Positions 1 to 6,702 of a DNA stretch of 7,944 nucleotides are shown here, one piece after another (the stretch's first letter is position 1; each line of letters begins with the position of its first letter). The DNA is from DASXBJ01 sp036491755 (GTDB lineage: Bacteria > Chloroflexota > Dormibacteria > Dormibacterales > Dormibacteraceae). The translations under genes and the position numbers were made by a program. The notes under the pieces were generated by a model that searched no databases, was not told the origin of the DNA, and was given only the letters and a program-made list of their open reading frames with translations. The stretch is taken from NCBI GenBank assembly GCA_036491755.1, contig DASXBJ010000051.1:1-7944 (forward strand). The letters are read 5' to 3'.

Positions 1-15
1 GCTGAAGACGCTCAC
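1..15 (-). CDS. Possible start of the next gene (5' end only, overlapping the ctaA stop)
   Basis: On the minus strand a GTG codon at 15-13 overlaps the TGA stop of ctaA (14-12) in a GTGA arrangement, the classic layout for translationally coupled genes. Only five codons (GTG AGC GTC TTC AGC, M-S-V-F-S) lie inside the window, so the product cannot be identified from sequence. From context, ctaB (protoheme IX farnesyltransferase, heme O synthase) is the natural candidate, because CtaA uses heme O as substrate and the two genes are often adjacent or fused. That identity is inference only. Confidence 0.3.
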
Positions 16-911
16 GCGCCGGATTTCTCCGCGGCCATCGAGACGGCGCCCACTCGGTCCACGCGCGGGAGGGTGAGCAGCGTGGTCGACAGAATTCCAG
101 CCCATACGAGGGTGGCGATCGCGACGTGGAAGCCGCTGAACAACGCCGCATCGGTCACCGCGGCGCCGGCGCCAACTGCGATCTGCAGCGCGAGCGCGAC
201 GAGCGTCGCGATTGCGGCACCGGCAAGGCCTGGCCGACGCAGCGCGGCGAGCAGAACGTAGACCAGCAGGATGCTCACGACGAGCACCGCGCCACGATGC
301 AGCATCGTGAACGCGTCAACACCCGCGAAGCTCAGCGCGAATCCGCCACCGCACAACGGCCAGCTGTTGCAGCCCCGGTCCGCCCCGCTTGCGACGACTG
401 TGGACCCCGTGAGCAGCATCACGAACGTTGCCGCGGCGGCGATGACGGTCAGGCGCCGGAACGCCGGCTCGCCGACGCCCGCGGACGCCGGCATCGCCAT
501 CACGGCGGTCGCGACCAGGCAGCCGAGGATGATCATCGCGAGACCGAGGTGCACCAGGACGAGCCATGGGGCCAGCTCGCTGGCGACGACCAGGGCTCCG
601 AGGCCACCCTCGGCGGCGATCGCGACCAGCGACGCGGACGCGATCCAGGCCACCTCGGGGCGGCGCTGGCGAAACAAAACCCACGCCAGGATCACGGTCG
701 CGACGATCAGCACCCCGGTTATGGAGCCGACGGTGCGATGCGAGTACTCGATGATCGAGTGGACGTTGGCCGGCGGATATGGCCTGCCGTGACACAGCGG
801 CCAGTCCGGACAGCCGAGGCCGGAGCCGGAAAGGCGGACCACCCCTCCAAGCGCTATCTGCAGGTAAGCGAAAAGCGCGGTGACCACCGCAAGGCGCCGA
901 AAGAGGACCAC
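12..911 (-). CDS. ctaA: Heme A synthase (CtaA/COX15 family)
   Basis: An integral membrane protein of 299 aa (Bacillus CtaA is about 306) that oxidises the C8 methyl of heme O to the formyl of heme A for aa3-type cytochrome oxidase. Family landmarks are all present: C34 and C40 in 'GLGCPDWPLC', E55 and H58 in 'EYSHRTVG', H121 in 'VHLGLAM', a second cysteine pair C181/C187 in 'GCNSWPLC', H205 in 'LHRGAVL' and H262 in 'GFHVAIA'. These match the heme-ligand histidines, the catalytic glutamate and the two disulfide loops of the Bacillus-type enzyme. About eight hydrophobic segments can be seen. The start is GTG at 911. It is forced, because the SCO-TlpA stop lies only 9 nt upstream in the same frame, and no clear Shine-Dalgarno is visible, so translational coupling is likely. 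Identification is secure. Confidence 0.95.
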   Translation of the reverse strand: MVLFRRLAVVTALFAYLQIALGGVVRLSGSGLGCPDWPLCHGRPYPPANVHSIIEYSHRTVGSITGVLIVATVILAWVLFRQRRPEVAWIASASLVAIAAEGGLGALVVASELAPWLVLVHLGLAMIILGCLVATAVMAMPASAGVGEPAFRRLTVIAAAATFVMLLTGSTVVASGADRGCNSWPLCGGGFALSFAGVDAFTMLHRGAVLVVSILLVYVLLAALRRPGLAGAAIATLVALALQIAVGAGAAVTDAALFSGFHVAIATLVWAGILSTTLLTLPRVDRVGAVSMAAEKSGA

Positions 912-920
912 CGACGCAGT

Positions 921-2384
921 CTACTGACTGGTCAGGATCGACAGCTGAGCTGCCAGCACGCTGTCGCTGAGCTGGCCGATCTGCCTCCCGGAGATCGTCC
1001 CGTCGGCGCGAACGAAGACGGTCATGGGCAGCGGGGAGACGCCGTAAGAGTGCCCGACGCCCAGGTCGGAATCCAGGAGGGCGGGCTGCTGGATCGCGAT
1101 CGAGCTCAGGAACGAACGCGCGGTCTGGGCGCTGTCGCCCTCGTCGATCAGGACGAGCCGCACGCCGGGTTGTCCGCTCACCATTCGCTGCAGCAGGGGC
1201 ATCTCGGCCTTGCAAGGCGGGCAGTAGCTGGCCCAGAAATTGATCACCGCCGGCCTGCCGGCGAGGTCTGCCAGGCCGACCTTGCGTCCGTCCGTCGAGG
1301 CAAGCTCGAAGCCTGGAGCGACTCCGCCCCCGCCGGGCGCCGGCTGCTGCGGCTGAGCGATGGTGACCAGGGCATGGAGGATCTCAGGCGCGCCCCAGCC
1401 GTCCCCACCCGAAGCCAGCTCGTGGAGGCCCTGAACGCTCAAGCCGGTGACGAGCGCAGGCGGAATGTCGGCGCCCACGCTTGGAACGCCGCGGTAGACC
1501 AGTCTGACGTAGCCATGCCGGTCGACCAGCGCCAGCGTCGATACGTGCGCGTCGCCGGTCGCCAGGTCCACCCCGAACTGTTTCCAGAAGGCGGCCAGCG
1601 CATCGGGGCTTCCCGTGGCAAACGTCCACGATGCGCCGACTCTCTGGGCGTAGCCCGCCAGGACGGCCGGGGTGTCGGTGCCCGGATCGGTGGTCACCTC
1701 CGCGAGCCTGACTCCCGCGGGCATGTGCTTGGCGATCTGGAAGAAGAGCGCGGTGTACAGCGGGCAGGTTTCGTGGCATGTCGTGTGGAACGCGGCTATG
1801 ACCAGGTCCTGCCCGGCGGTGGTGCTGAGATCGAAAGGTTCACCCGCCTGGTTGGTGAGGTCGAAGGGCGGCATCGCCACAAACTTGCCCGCGAGCTCTC
1901 CCAAACCGATGTTGAGATCGTCGTTGCCTGCGTAGATCGCGCCGGGGATGAGATGACCCGAGTCGATCCCGATTAGCAGGGGCTCCACCTGGCCTGACGC
2001 CACGACGAACGAGACCAGCTGCTGCGTCCCACCCAGCCGCACCGCGTCGTACGCTCCTGCGGCGACCGACCTGGTCATCACCTCGTGCTCCTGCGGCGCC
2101 GCCGCCACGGAACCCGACACGGTGCCTAGAGAGATCCACTGGCCTTGCTGGTGGATTGCCAGCTCCGAGCTCGGCAGGGTCCCCGCGCTTCGCCCTGCAA
2201 CCGCCACGAGCAGCGTGCCCGTCGCGGGCTGGAGCCGCGGCGCTATGAGCACGCCGAGCAGCGCGACCAGTGCACCGCCTGCCACCAACCAGGGAATCCA
2301 GGGCCGCGTCAGGGTGCTACGCCACCGCCGCTGGAATCCCGGTCGCGCCAGGCGCCGGCGGCGCGCCGTACCGGGCCGCCACAC
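921..2384 (-). CDS. Membrane-anchored SCO1/SenC - TlpA thioredoxin fusion protein
   Basis: A 487-aa protein with four parts. Residues 1-25 are very basic and 29-48 form one hydrophobic anchor (inside-positive, the rest exported). Residues about 55-165 are a beta-rich segment resembling DUF4382, with 'GQWISLGTV' and 'AAGAYDAVRLGG' patterns. Residues about 170-320 are a SCO1/SenC domain with the copper/redox motif C203-x3-C207 ('TTCHETCPLY') and the conserved histidine H280 ('DAHVSTLALVD'). Residues about 353-485 are a TlpA/ResA-like thioredoxin with C388-P-P-C391 ('FWASYCPPCKAEMP') and a cis-proline loop at P453. SCO proteins metallate or reduce the CuA site of oxidase subunit II, and TlpA keeps the relevant cysteines reduced. 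Having both in one chain beside ctaA points to oxidase maturation. The start is GTG at 2384, 68 nt inside the PLD gene. It has no clear ribosome binding site, but no ATG, GTG or TTG lies between it and the anchor. The DUF4382-like call is tentative; the SCO and TlpA calls are secure. Confidence 0.9.
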   Translation of the reverse strand: MWRPGTARRRRLARPGFQRRWRSTLTRPWIPWLVAGGALVALLGVLIAPRLQPATGTLLVAVAGRSAGTLPSSELAIHQQGQWISLGTVSGSVAAAPQEHEVMTRSVAAGAYDAVRLGGTQQLVSFVVASGQVEPLLIGIDSGHLIPGAIYAGNDDLNIGLGELAGKFVAMPPFDLTNQAGEPFDLSTTAGQDLVIAAFHTTCHETCPLYTALFFQIAKHMPAGVRLAEVTTDPGTDTPAVLAGYAQRVGASWTFATGSPDALAAFWKQFGVDLATGDAHVSTLALVDRHGYVRLVYRGVPSVGADIPPALVTGLSVQGLHELASGGDGWGAPEILHALVTIAQPQQPAPGGGGVAPGFELASTDGRKVGLADLAGRPAVINFWASYCPPCKAEMPLLQRMVSGQPGVRLVLIDEGDSAQTARSFLSSIAIQQPALLDSDLGVGHSYGVSPLPMTVFVRADGTISGRQIGQLSDSVLAAQLSILTSQ

Positions 2385-3393
2385 GATCGATATACGCCGT
2401 GCACAGGTCCGCGACCGCCTGACTCTCGATCTGCATCACGTTCTCCGCATTCTGCTCGCCGCTGTGAGAAAGGTTGAAGCTGCCCGTGTAGACGTAATCG
2501 TCGGTGACCAGGATCTTGGCGTGCATGAAGTCGTGCACCGACGTCGTCGAGTATGGCGTGGACCTTTTGGCGCCGAAGCGAACGGCGGCGATGATGGAGC
2601 GGAAAGCCGTGATCTTCCAGCTCGCTGCCGTGTTGGACGACCACTGTCGCTGGACCTCATCCATCTGGGTCGCGTCGTAAACGCCTGAGATGTCAATGCC
2701 CGGGTGCTCGATCAGCTCCGCCAGCGTGCCCAGGATCGGCCCTGATGTGATGACCGGCGAGCAGATCCGGATGCGCTTGGTGGCGGATGCGATGGAACGG
2801 GCCATCGCGTGCACGAGCTTCATGCTGCGGCCCGGGCAGAAGTACGGCCTGACGCGCGTCCCGTCGGCAAGCACAAACCAGGGCGTTGAGATGCGGCCCG
2901 AGGTGGCGACCACCGGGCGGTCCCACAACCCCTGGAAATCGGCCTCGTACGCGCCCGCAACATCGCCCGAGACGATGGTGAACATCACGTTCTCCTCACG
3001 GTTCCACGAATCGTTCGTCCAGTTCGTCGAGCCGGTCAGCAGGCTGGCGGCCGGGGTTCCCACGTCGCGCACCACGTACTTGTGGTGCATCAGGTCGGGG
3101 ATGCCGGCTATCGGCTTGATCTGGACGCCGATTGACCTCAGGCGGTCGACGAATGCCCAGTCGATCTCGGGAGGCGGCGGCACCGGGATGGTGTTGGGGT
3201 GGTCCTGGTTGAACATGAGCCGGATTGCCACACCGCGTTTCAGCGCCGACGCGAACGCGGCGAACACCGTGGCGCCGGGACCCTGTTCGAGGCGGAGGTC
3301 GTAGATCGCCACGTCGATCGTCTTGCTCGCGCCGTCGATAAAGGTGGCGACCTTCTGGGCGACGTCGTCGGATGTCTGGCCGCCATCGTTCAA
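2317..3393 (-). CDS. Phospholipase D-family protein with two HKD motifs
   Basis: A 358-aa PLD-superfamily protein. Both catalytic HxKx4D motifs are intact: H103-x-K105-x4-D110 in 'LMHHKYVVRD', followed by 'GSTNWT', and H291-x-K293-x4-D298 in 'FMHAKILVTD', followed by 'GSFNLSHSGEQNAEN'. Two intact HKDs in one chain should form one phosphodiesterase active site. The 'AEN' and 'GSTNWT' context resembles PLD-like phosphodiesterases and nucleases rather than cardiolipin synthases. The substrate (phospholipid or nucleic acid) cannot be told. No signal peptide or membrane segment is visible. The only conventional start is TTG at 3393, without a Shine-Dalgarno and 29 nt after the LOG stop. The in-frame sequence just upstream ('PPLDFYFLND') reads like a natural continuation of the domain, so the true start is uncertain. 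The 3' end overlaps the SCO-TlpA start by 68 nt. Confidence 0.88.
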   Translation of the reverse strand: MNDGGQTSDDVAQKVATFIDGASKTIDVAIYDLRLEQGPGATVFAAFASALKRGVAIRLMFNQDHPNTIPVPPPPEIDWAFVDRLRSIGVQIKPIAGIPDLMHHKYVVRDVGTPAASLLTGSTNWTNDSWNREENVMFTIVSGDVAGAYEADFQGLWDRPVVATSGRISTPWFVLADGTRVRPYFCPGRSMKLVHAMARSIASATKRIRICSPVITSGPILGTLAELIEHPGIDISGVYDATQMDEVQRQWSSNTAASWKITAFRSIIAAVRFGAKRSTPYSTTSVHDFMHAKILVTDDYVYTGSFNLSHSGEQNAENVMQIESQAVADLCTAYIDRVAARYGAPPAPGATGIPAAVA

Positions 3394-3422
3394 AAAGTAA
3401 AAGTCGAGCGGCGGGACGGCGG

Positions 3423-4193
3423 CTATCTCCGTGCCCTCTTCGGCTCGCCCGTCTCGGCGCGCGGCTGGTTCACCTTCACCGGCAGCGGCCGGGTGGCCAT
3501 CTCGACCGCCTCGTCGGGGTCGTCAGTCAGGGTCATGAGCTTCAGGTCGGCCCTGGCGATCGCGCCCGAGCTCAGAACGGACTCCTTCATCCAATCCAGC
3601 AGGCCCTTCCAGTACGGCGTCCCGAAAAGCACGATCGGAAAGTGCTCGATCTTGCCGGTCTGCGCCAAGGTCAACGACTCGAACAGCTCGTCCAGCGTGC
3701 CGAATCCCCCGGGGAAGATGACGAACCCGCGCGCGTACTTGACGAACATGTTCTTGCGTACGAAGAAGTAGCGAAACTCGACGCCGAGATCGACGTACTT
3801 GTTCAAGGACTGCTCGTGCGGCAGCTCGATGTTGCAGCCGACGGAGAGGCCTCCCGCCTCGTGGCAGCCGCGGTTGACGGCCTCCATGATCCCCGGGCCA
3901 CCCCCCGTGATGACGGCGAAACCTTTCCTGGCCAGGGCGGCCCCGAGCTTCATGCCCGCCTTGTAGTAGGGATCCTCCGGCTTGGAGCGGGCCGAGCCGA
4001 AGACCGTCACGGCCGGACCGACGTCGGCAAGCGCGTCGAAGCCCTCAACGAACTCGGACAGGATGCGCAGCACCCGCCATGGATCGGCGTGGTGGCTGAG
4101 CTCCTCGATGGACGAACGCTCCAGGAGGGCCAGGTCGGCCGGCGCCTGCTCCCTGGGGACGACAAGGCGTCCCGCGCGCCGGCGCTGGGACAA
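3423..4193 (-). CDS. LOG-family protein (TIGR00730; cytokinin riboside 5'-monophosphate phosphoribohydrolase-like)
   Basis: A 256-aa Rossmann-fold protein of the LOG ('lysine decarboxylase-like') family. Landmarks are 'VTVFGSARS' (63-70), 'TGGGPGIMEAVNRG' (96-109), R146-K147 in 'FFVRKNMF', and the nucleotide-site signature 'PGGFGTLDELFE' (161-172) with E169. Family members cleave the N-glycosidic bond of nucleoside 5'-monophosphates; the older lysine decarboxylase label is wrong. In bacteria the physiological substrate is often AMP or a modified AMP, and cytokinin production should not be assumed. About 55 residues precede the core and a short basic tail ends the protein ('GEPKRARR'). The start is TTG at 4193, well supported by AGGAGG 8 nt upstream inside the end of the preceding gene, whose stop is 3 nt away. 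Tight coupling to the LapA-like gene is therefore likely. Confidence 0.9.
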   Translation of the reverse strand: MSQRRRAGRLVVPREQAPADLALLERSSIEELSHHADPWRVLRILSEFVEGFDALADVGPAVTVFGSARSKPEDPYYKAGMKLGAALARKGFAVITGGGPGIMEAVNRGCHEAGGLSVGCNIELPHEQSLNKYVDLGVEFRYFFVRKNMFVKYARGFVIFPGGFGTLDELFESLTLAQTGKIEHFPIVLFGTPYWKGLLDWMKESVLSSGAIARADLKLMTLTDDPDEAVEMATRPLPVKVNQPRAETGEPKRARR

Positions 4194-4196
4194 GCG

Positions 4197-4832
4197 CTAG
4201 GCCTCCTCGGCCGGCTTGGCGCCGGCGGCGACCGGCTCGTCGGTGGTGGTCGTTGCTCCGGTTTCGCCGGCCACCCCGGAGTCAGGCTCAATTGCCGCCT
4301 TGTCGGTGGTGACGGCGTTCTCAGGCTCGGACGCGGTGGTCAGCGTTACCCGTTTCCGCGGTGAGGATCGGCGATGTGGATGCGGTTCCGGTGAATCGCC
4401 ATTGGAGGTCGCCAGCTCGGGAAGCGCCGGGGTCGCAGCCGGCTCGGGCGCCACGGGTTCTGTTGTGATGTGCTTGGCCGGCAGGCGCGACGACGACTGG
4501 TCGGGCATCTCGAGCACGTGGTCGAGGTGCTCGCGCAGGGTGGCCACCTCGGTTTCGAGCTCGCGGACCCGGTGGCGATGGCGCATGTGCTCCGTGAAGT
4601 GGTGAAGGCTGTTGAACCAGTGATAGAGCGTCCCCGCGATCAGAGCCACGGCGAGCGGCACCAGGACCACGGCCCAGAGCGGGATAGTGTCGATGTGGAA
4701 GATCGACCACCGGACGTCGACCGACTGGGTGTTGCTGTATCCGAACACCGTCGCGGCGATGCCGAGGAGCAGACCGAAAATCAGGGCGGTCGCCAGCAGG
4801 AATCGTTGCCAGAGGTGGCTCAAGTCGGGCAC
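4197..4832 (-). CDS. LapA/DUF1049-like two-helix membrane protein with a long acidic tail
   Basis: A 211-aa protein. Residues 11-31 and 51-72 are two transmembrane helices separated by a short loop containing 'NTQSVDVRW'. This layout is typical of the lipopolysaccharide assembly protein A domain (DUF1049), which is also widespread in bacteria lacking LPS. A basic, helical stretch (about 78-108, 'RHRHRVRELETEVATLREHL') follows and could form a coiled coil facing the cytoplasm. Residues about 110-211 are low-complexity (Pro, Ala, Glu, Thr, Ser) and probably disordered, and this tail is longer than in most family members. The start is GTG at 4832, 18 nt after the upstream stop; a GGAG lies 12 nt before it, which is rather far. 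Function is unknown beyond membrane location. The end of this gene carries the ribosome binding site of the LOG gene. Confidence 0.7.
   Translation of the reverse strand: MPDLSHLWQRFLLATALIFGLLLGIAATVFGYSNTQSVDVRWSIFHIDTIPLWAVVLVPLAVALIAGTLYHWFNSLHHFTEHMRHRHRVRELETEVATLREHLDHVLEMPDQSSSRLPAKHITTEPVAPEPAATPALPELATSNGDSPEPHPHRRSSPRKRVTLTTASEPENAVTTDKAAIEPDSGVAGETGATTTTDEPVAAGAKPAEEA
4202..4207 (-). promoter_or_regulatory. Shine-Dalgarno AGGAGG for the TTG-started LOG gene
   Basis: The minus strand reads AGGAGG, then 8 nt, then TTG at 4193. This perfect ribosome binding site within the last codons of the LapA-like gene decides the unusual TTG start and indicates translational coupling. Confidence 0.8.
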
Positions 4833-4850
4833 CGCCGAAGGTTACTCCAC

Positions 4851-5996
4851 TTAGAGTGATTTCCAGGCCATTTCGAGCTTGCCTGTATCCGGCCGCAGCC
4901 AGGCCAGCAGCGCCTCCGCCTCCTGCTCCACTGCCCGCCTCTGGCGGGTGGGCAGCGGGGCGAACGGGGTGAGGGTCATCGTGGCGCGGCCCTTCAGCGG
5001 CGCCTCCCACGCTCCGGCGACCATGCCGTCGACCAGGAACGTGGGCAGGACGTCGCCGTTCTTCCGGATGACGGTTTTGCGGACCGATTCGGGCAGCACG
5101 CGCTCGCGGCGGTCATACGCCAGCAGCAGGTTGTCCCATTTGGGCAGAAAGCGCACCGGGGCGGCGATGGCCGGGTCTGGACGCGGTGCGCCGGCGAGGT
5201 CGACGTACTTGCGGCCGTCCTCGCCGCTGAGATCTATCAGGTCGAGCGCGTCCAGCGCCGGGGCAAACACGCTCATCCGGTGCCCAAGCCACTGCGCGAT
5301 GTCGCCTTTGGTCGCGGGGCCGAAGGCCGCCAGGTACGACGCGACGATCAGGCGCACGGCTTCATCGGGGTCCGTCGTCGGCAGGGGGGCGCGGCGGTAC
5401 CGGCTGCCCGCGAAGTGGCCGAACCGGGCATCCTCGTGAAGGTTCATGGTCGCCCCCACCGCGATCACCACGCTGAATGCCGCCCAGTCCGGCATGTCGG
5501 CCGGGATGCGGTGGCGGAACAGCTGCTGGAGCTCCGGCTTCTTCAACGGGCGCTCATCCAGCGCGACCAGGATCTCTTCGCGCAGCGCGGCGACGTCGAC
5601 GCCCCGGGCCTGCAGCTCGGTGAGGCCGTCGGTCCACGGATGGATGGGGTAGCGGGAGGCGACGCGGAAGAAGTCAAACTGCCTTGCGCTGACGAGGTGC
5701 AGCGTGCCCCGCATCAGGGTCGCCTTGTAGATGAGGTTGGCCTTCAGCGCCGTCTCCAGCTCATCGCGCTGGAAGCCGCGGACGCGCGACCACAGCCCGA
5801 TGTATGGCGACGGCGAATACTGCGCTTGCATGCCCGCGAGCCGTTCGACGGCGGTGATCGCGTCCACGTCAGCACGCTCCAGCAGCATCTGGCGGGCGAG
5901 CGTCCAGCGGTTCAGCTCACGCAGCGAGACGGCGGGACTAACCGTGGGCAGCCTCAGCCGGCGTTTCCAGCCACGAGAGGAACTGTGAAGAGCCAC
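4851..5996 (-). CDS. Winged-helix DNA-binding domain protein (HTH_42 / YcaQ-like family)
   Basis: A protein of about 381 aa. The recognisable domain begins at 'SLRELNRWTLARQMLLERA' (about residue 24) and runs to the end. Family landmarks are 'RLAGMQAQYSPSPYIGLWSR' (52-71), 'LMRGTLHLVSARQF' (94-107), 'YLAAFGPATKGDIAQWLG' (221-238), 'FLPKWDNLLLAYDRRERV' (283-300) and 'FLVDGMVAGAW' (320-330). The family (winged helix DNA-binding domain, formerly DUF1006-like) includes the DNA-glycosylase group YcaQ/AlkX and many uncharacterised actinobacterial proteins; its action here is unknown. The start is unclear. GTG at 5996 and GTG at 6008 both lie inside an alpha/beta-hydrolase remnant and lack a good ribosome binding site, and the first in-frame ATG (5894, at 'QMLLERA') would cut into the domain. 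The frame is open far upstream, but that sequence is antiparallel-free overlap with the nitroreductase gene and not protein-like. The downstream gene begins 18 nt after the stop. Confidence 0.82.
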   Translation of the reverse strand: MALHSSSRGWKRRLRLPTVSPAVSLRELNRWTLARQMLLERADVDAITAVERLAGMQAQYSPSPYIGLWSRVRGFQRDELETALKANLIYKATLMRGTLHLVSARQFDFFRVASRYPIHPWTDGLTELQARGVDVAALREEILVALDERPLKKPELQQLFRHRIPADMPDWAAFSVVIAVGATMNLHEDARFGHFAGSRYRRAPLPTTDPDEAVRLIVASYLAAFGPATKGDIAQWLGHRMSVFAPALDALDLIDLSGEDGRKYVDLAGAPRPDPAIAAPVRFLPKWDNLLLAYDRRERVLPESVRKTVIRKNGDVLPTFLVDGMVAGAWEAPLKGRATMTLTPFAPLPTRQRRAVEQEAEALLAWLRPDTGKLEMAWKSL

Positions 5997-6049
5997 CAAT
6001 CCCAACACCAGGCGCCGTGATAGGCGCCGTGGACCAGGGCGAAATGCAT
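5954..6049 (-). pseudogene. Alpha/beta-hydrolase N-terminal remnant (31 codons)
   Basis: Starting 9 nt after the nitroreductase stop, an ATG at 6049 opens a 31-codon frame beginning 'MHFALVHGAYHGAWCW'. This is the hallmark first beta strand and oxyanion-hole loop (HGxxHGAWCW) of alpha/beta hydrolases of the methylesterase/hydroxynitrile-lyase type. After about residue 16 the likeness fades, and a TGA ends the frame at 5954. A complete hydrolase needs about 230-280 residues including a serine nucleophile, so this is a stump, most simply explained by an internal deletion that joined the start of a hydrolase gene to the following winged-helix gene. It could still be translated as a leader peptide for coupling. 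The resemblance was recognised by eye. Confidence 0.55.
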
Positions 6050-6058
6050 CCCCGCAGG

Positions 6059-6481
6059 CTAGTCGATCTTCTCCAGGACGACGACCGGAATCTGGCGCGT
6101 GGTTTTGGCCCGGTACTCGTGGAAGTTGGGATTGATGCCGGCGTGATGCTGGTAGAGGCGCTCGTACTCGTCGCCTTCCGGCACGTGCGAACGGGCCTGG
6201 AACTTCTCGCCCAGGACCTCCACCGTGACGACAGGGTTGGTGCGGAGGTTGTGGAACCAGGACGGGTTCGTCGGAGCTCCGCCCTTCGACGCCACGATGA
6301 CGTAGTTGTTCTTGTCGCGGGTGTAAACCAGCGGGTTCTCCCGGACCTCGCCGGACTTGGCGCCCTTCGTGGTCAAGATCAGAACGTCCCGACCCTTGAA
6401 TGGCCCGTCGCTCGGCTTGCCGCCGTGAGTCCGCAGGTCTTCGACCAGCGCGCGATTGAAGTCTTGAAAGCTTGAGCTCAT
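6059..6481 (-). CDS. Deazaflavin (F420)-dependent nitroreductase-family protein
   Basis: A 140-aa protein of the DDN family, which has a split-beta-barrel, FMN-binding-like fold and uses F420H2 in characterised mycobacterial members. Landmarks are 'LILTTKGAKSGEVRENPLVY' (34-53), 'YVIVASKGGAPTNPSWFHNL' (60-79), 'TNPVVTVEV' (81-89) and 'YQHHAGINPNFHEYRAKTTR' (110-129). The length is typical for the short, single-domain members. The ATG at 6481 is chosen because the family begins about here; the open frame continues upstream to 6724 but runs under the divergent collagen-gene start and is not protein-like. A weak AGG precedes the ATG by 5 nt. The substrate is unknown, and family membership does not prove F420 use, as some members bind other cofactors or fatty acids. 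It is the first gene of the minus-strand train. Confidence 0.88.
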   Translation of the reverse strand: MSSSFQDFNRALVEDLRTHGGKPSDGPFKGRDVLILTTKGAKSGEVRENPLVYTRDKNNYVIVASKGGAPTNPSWFHNLRTNPVVTVEVLGEKFQARSHVPEGDEYERLYQHHAGINPNFHEYRAKTTRQIPVVVLEKID

Positions 6482-6574
6482 GCAACCTGATACCGCCCGG
6501 AGCAGCCGTCCCATTCCACCGATTGGGCGCAAGCAGGTCGCTACCCGGGCACGTTGGATTCGTCTTGGGGCGTA

Positions 6575-6603
6575 TTGACGAAGCGTCGACGGGCATGCAA
6601 ACT
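6575..6603 (+). promoter_or_regulatory. Candidate promoter for the collagen-like gene
   Basis: TTGACG (6575-6580) matches a -35 box at five of six positions. After a 17-nt spacer, CAAACT (6598-6603) matches TATAAT at only three of six positions. It lies about 100 nt before the start codon, in the 221-nt divergent intergenic region. The spacing is ideal but the -10 box is weak. Confidence 0.3.
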
Positions 6604-6692
6604 CTCGCGCGACCCGGTTGCAGACACGGCGCCGCATGTCCATTTGCGACCCGGCTGCTTTCCGTTCAGACGGTTTCGCCTTTGCAGGGAAT

Positions 6693-6702
6693 GGAGAGGA
6701 AG
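6693..6702 (+). promoter_or_regulatory. Ribosome binding site of the collagen-like gene
   Basis: GGAGAGGAAG sits directly before the ATG at 6703, with GGAG 6 nt upstream of it. This favours 6703 over the in-frame ATG at 6691, which has only a weak AGGG-like match before it. Confidence 0.65.

Noticed and set aside
126..1976. Open frame of 616 codons on the plus strand
   Set aside because: It lies opposite ctaA and SCO-TlpA, is Arg/Gly/Asp/Gln-rich with no domain, and is a typical antisense shadow in GC-rich DNA.
3372..4364. Open frame of 330 codons on the plus strand
   Set aside because: It is opposite the LOG gene, which has clear motifs and a perfect ribosome binding site; the antisense product has no recognisable pattern.
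5997..6596. Upstream extension of the winged-helix frame
   Set aside because: It overlaps the nitroreductase gene on the same strand in another frame, and the residues are Arg/Pro-rich shadow sequence.
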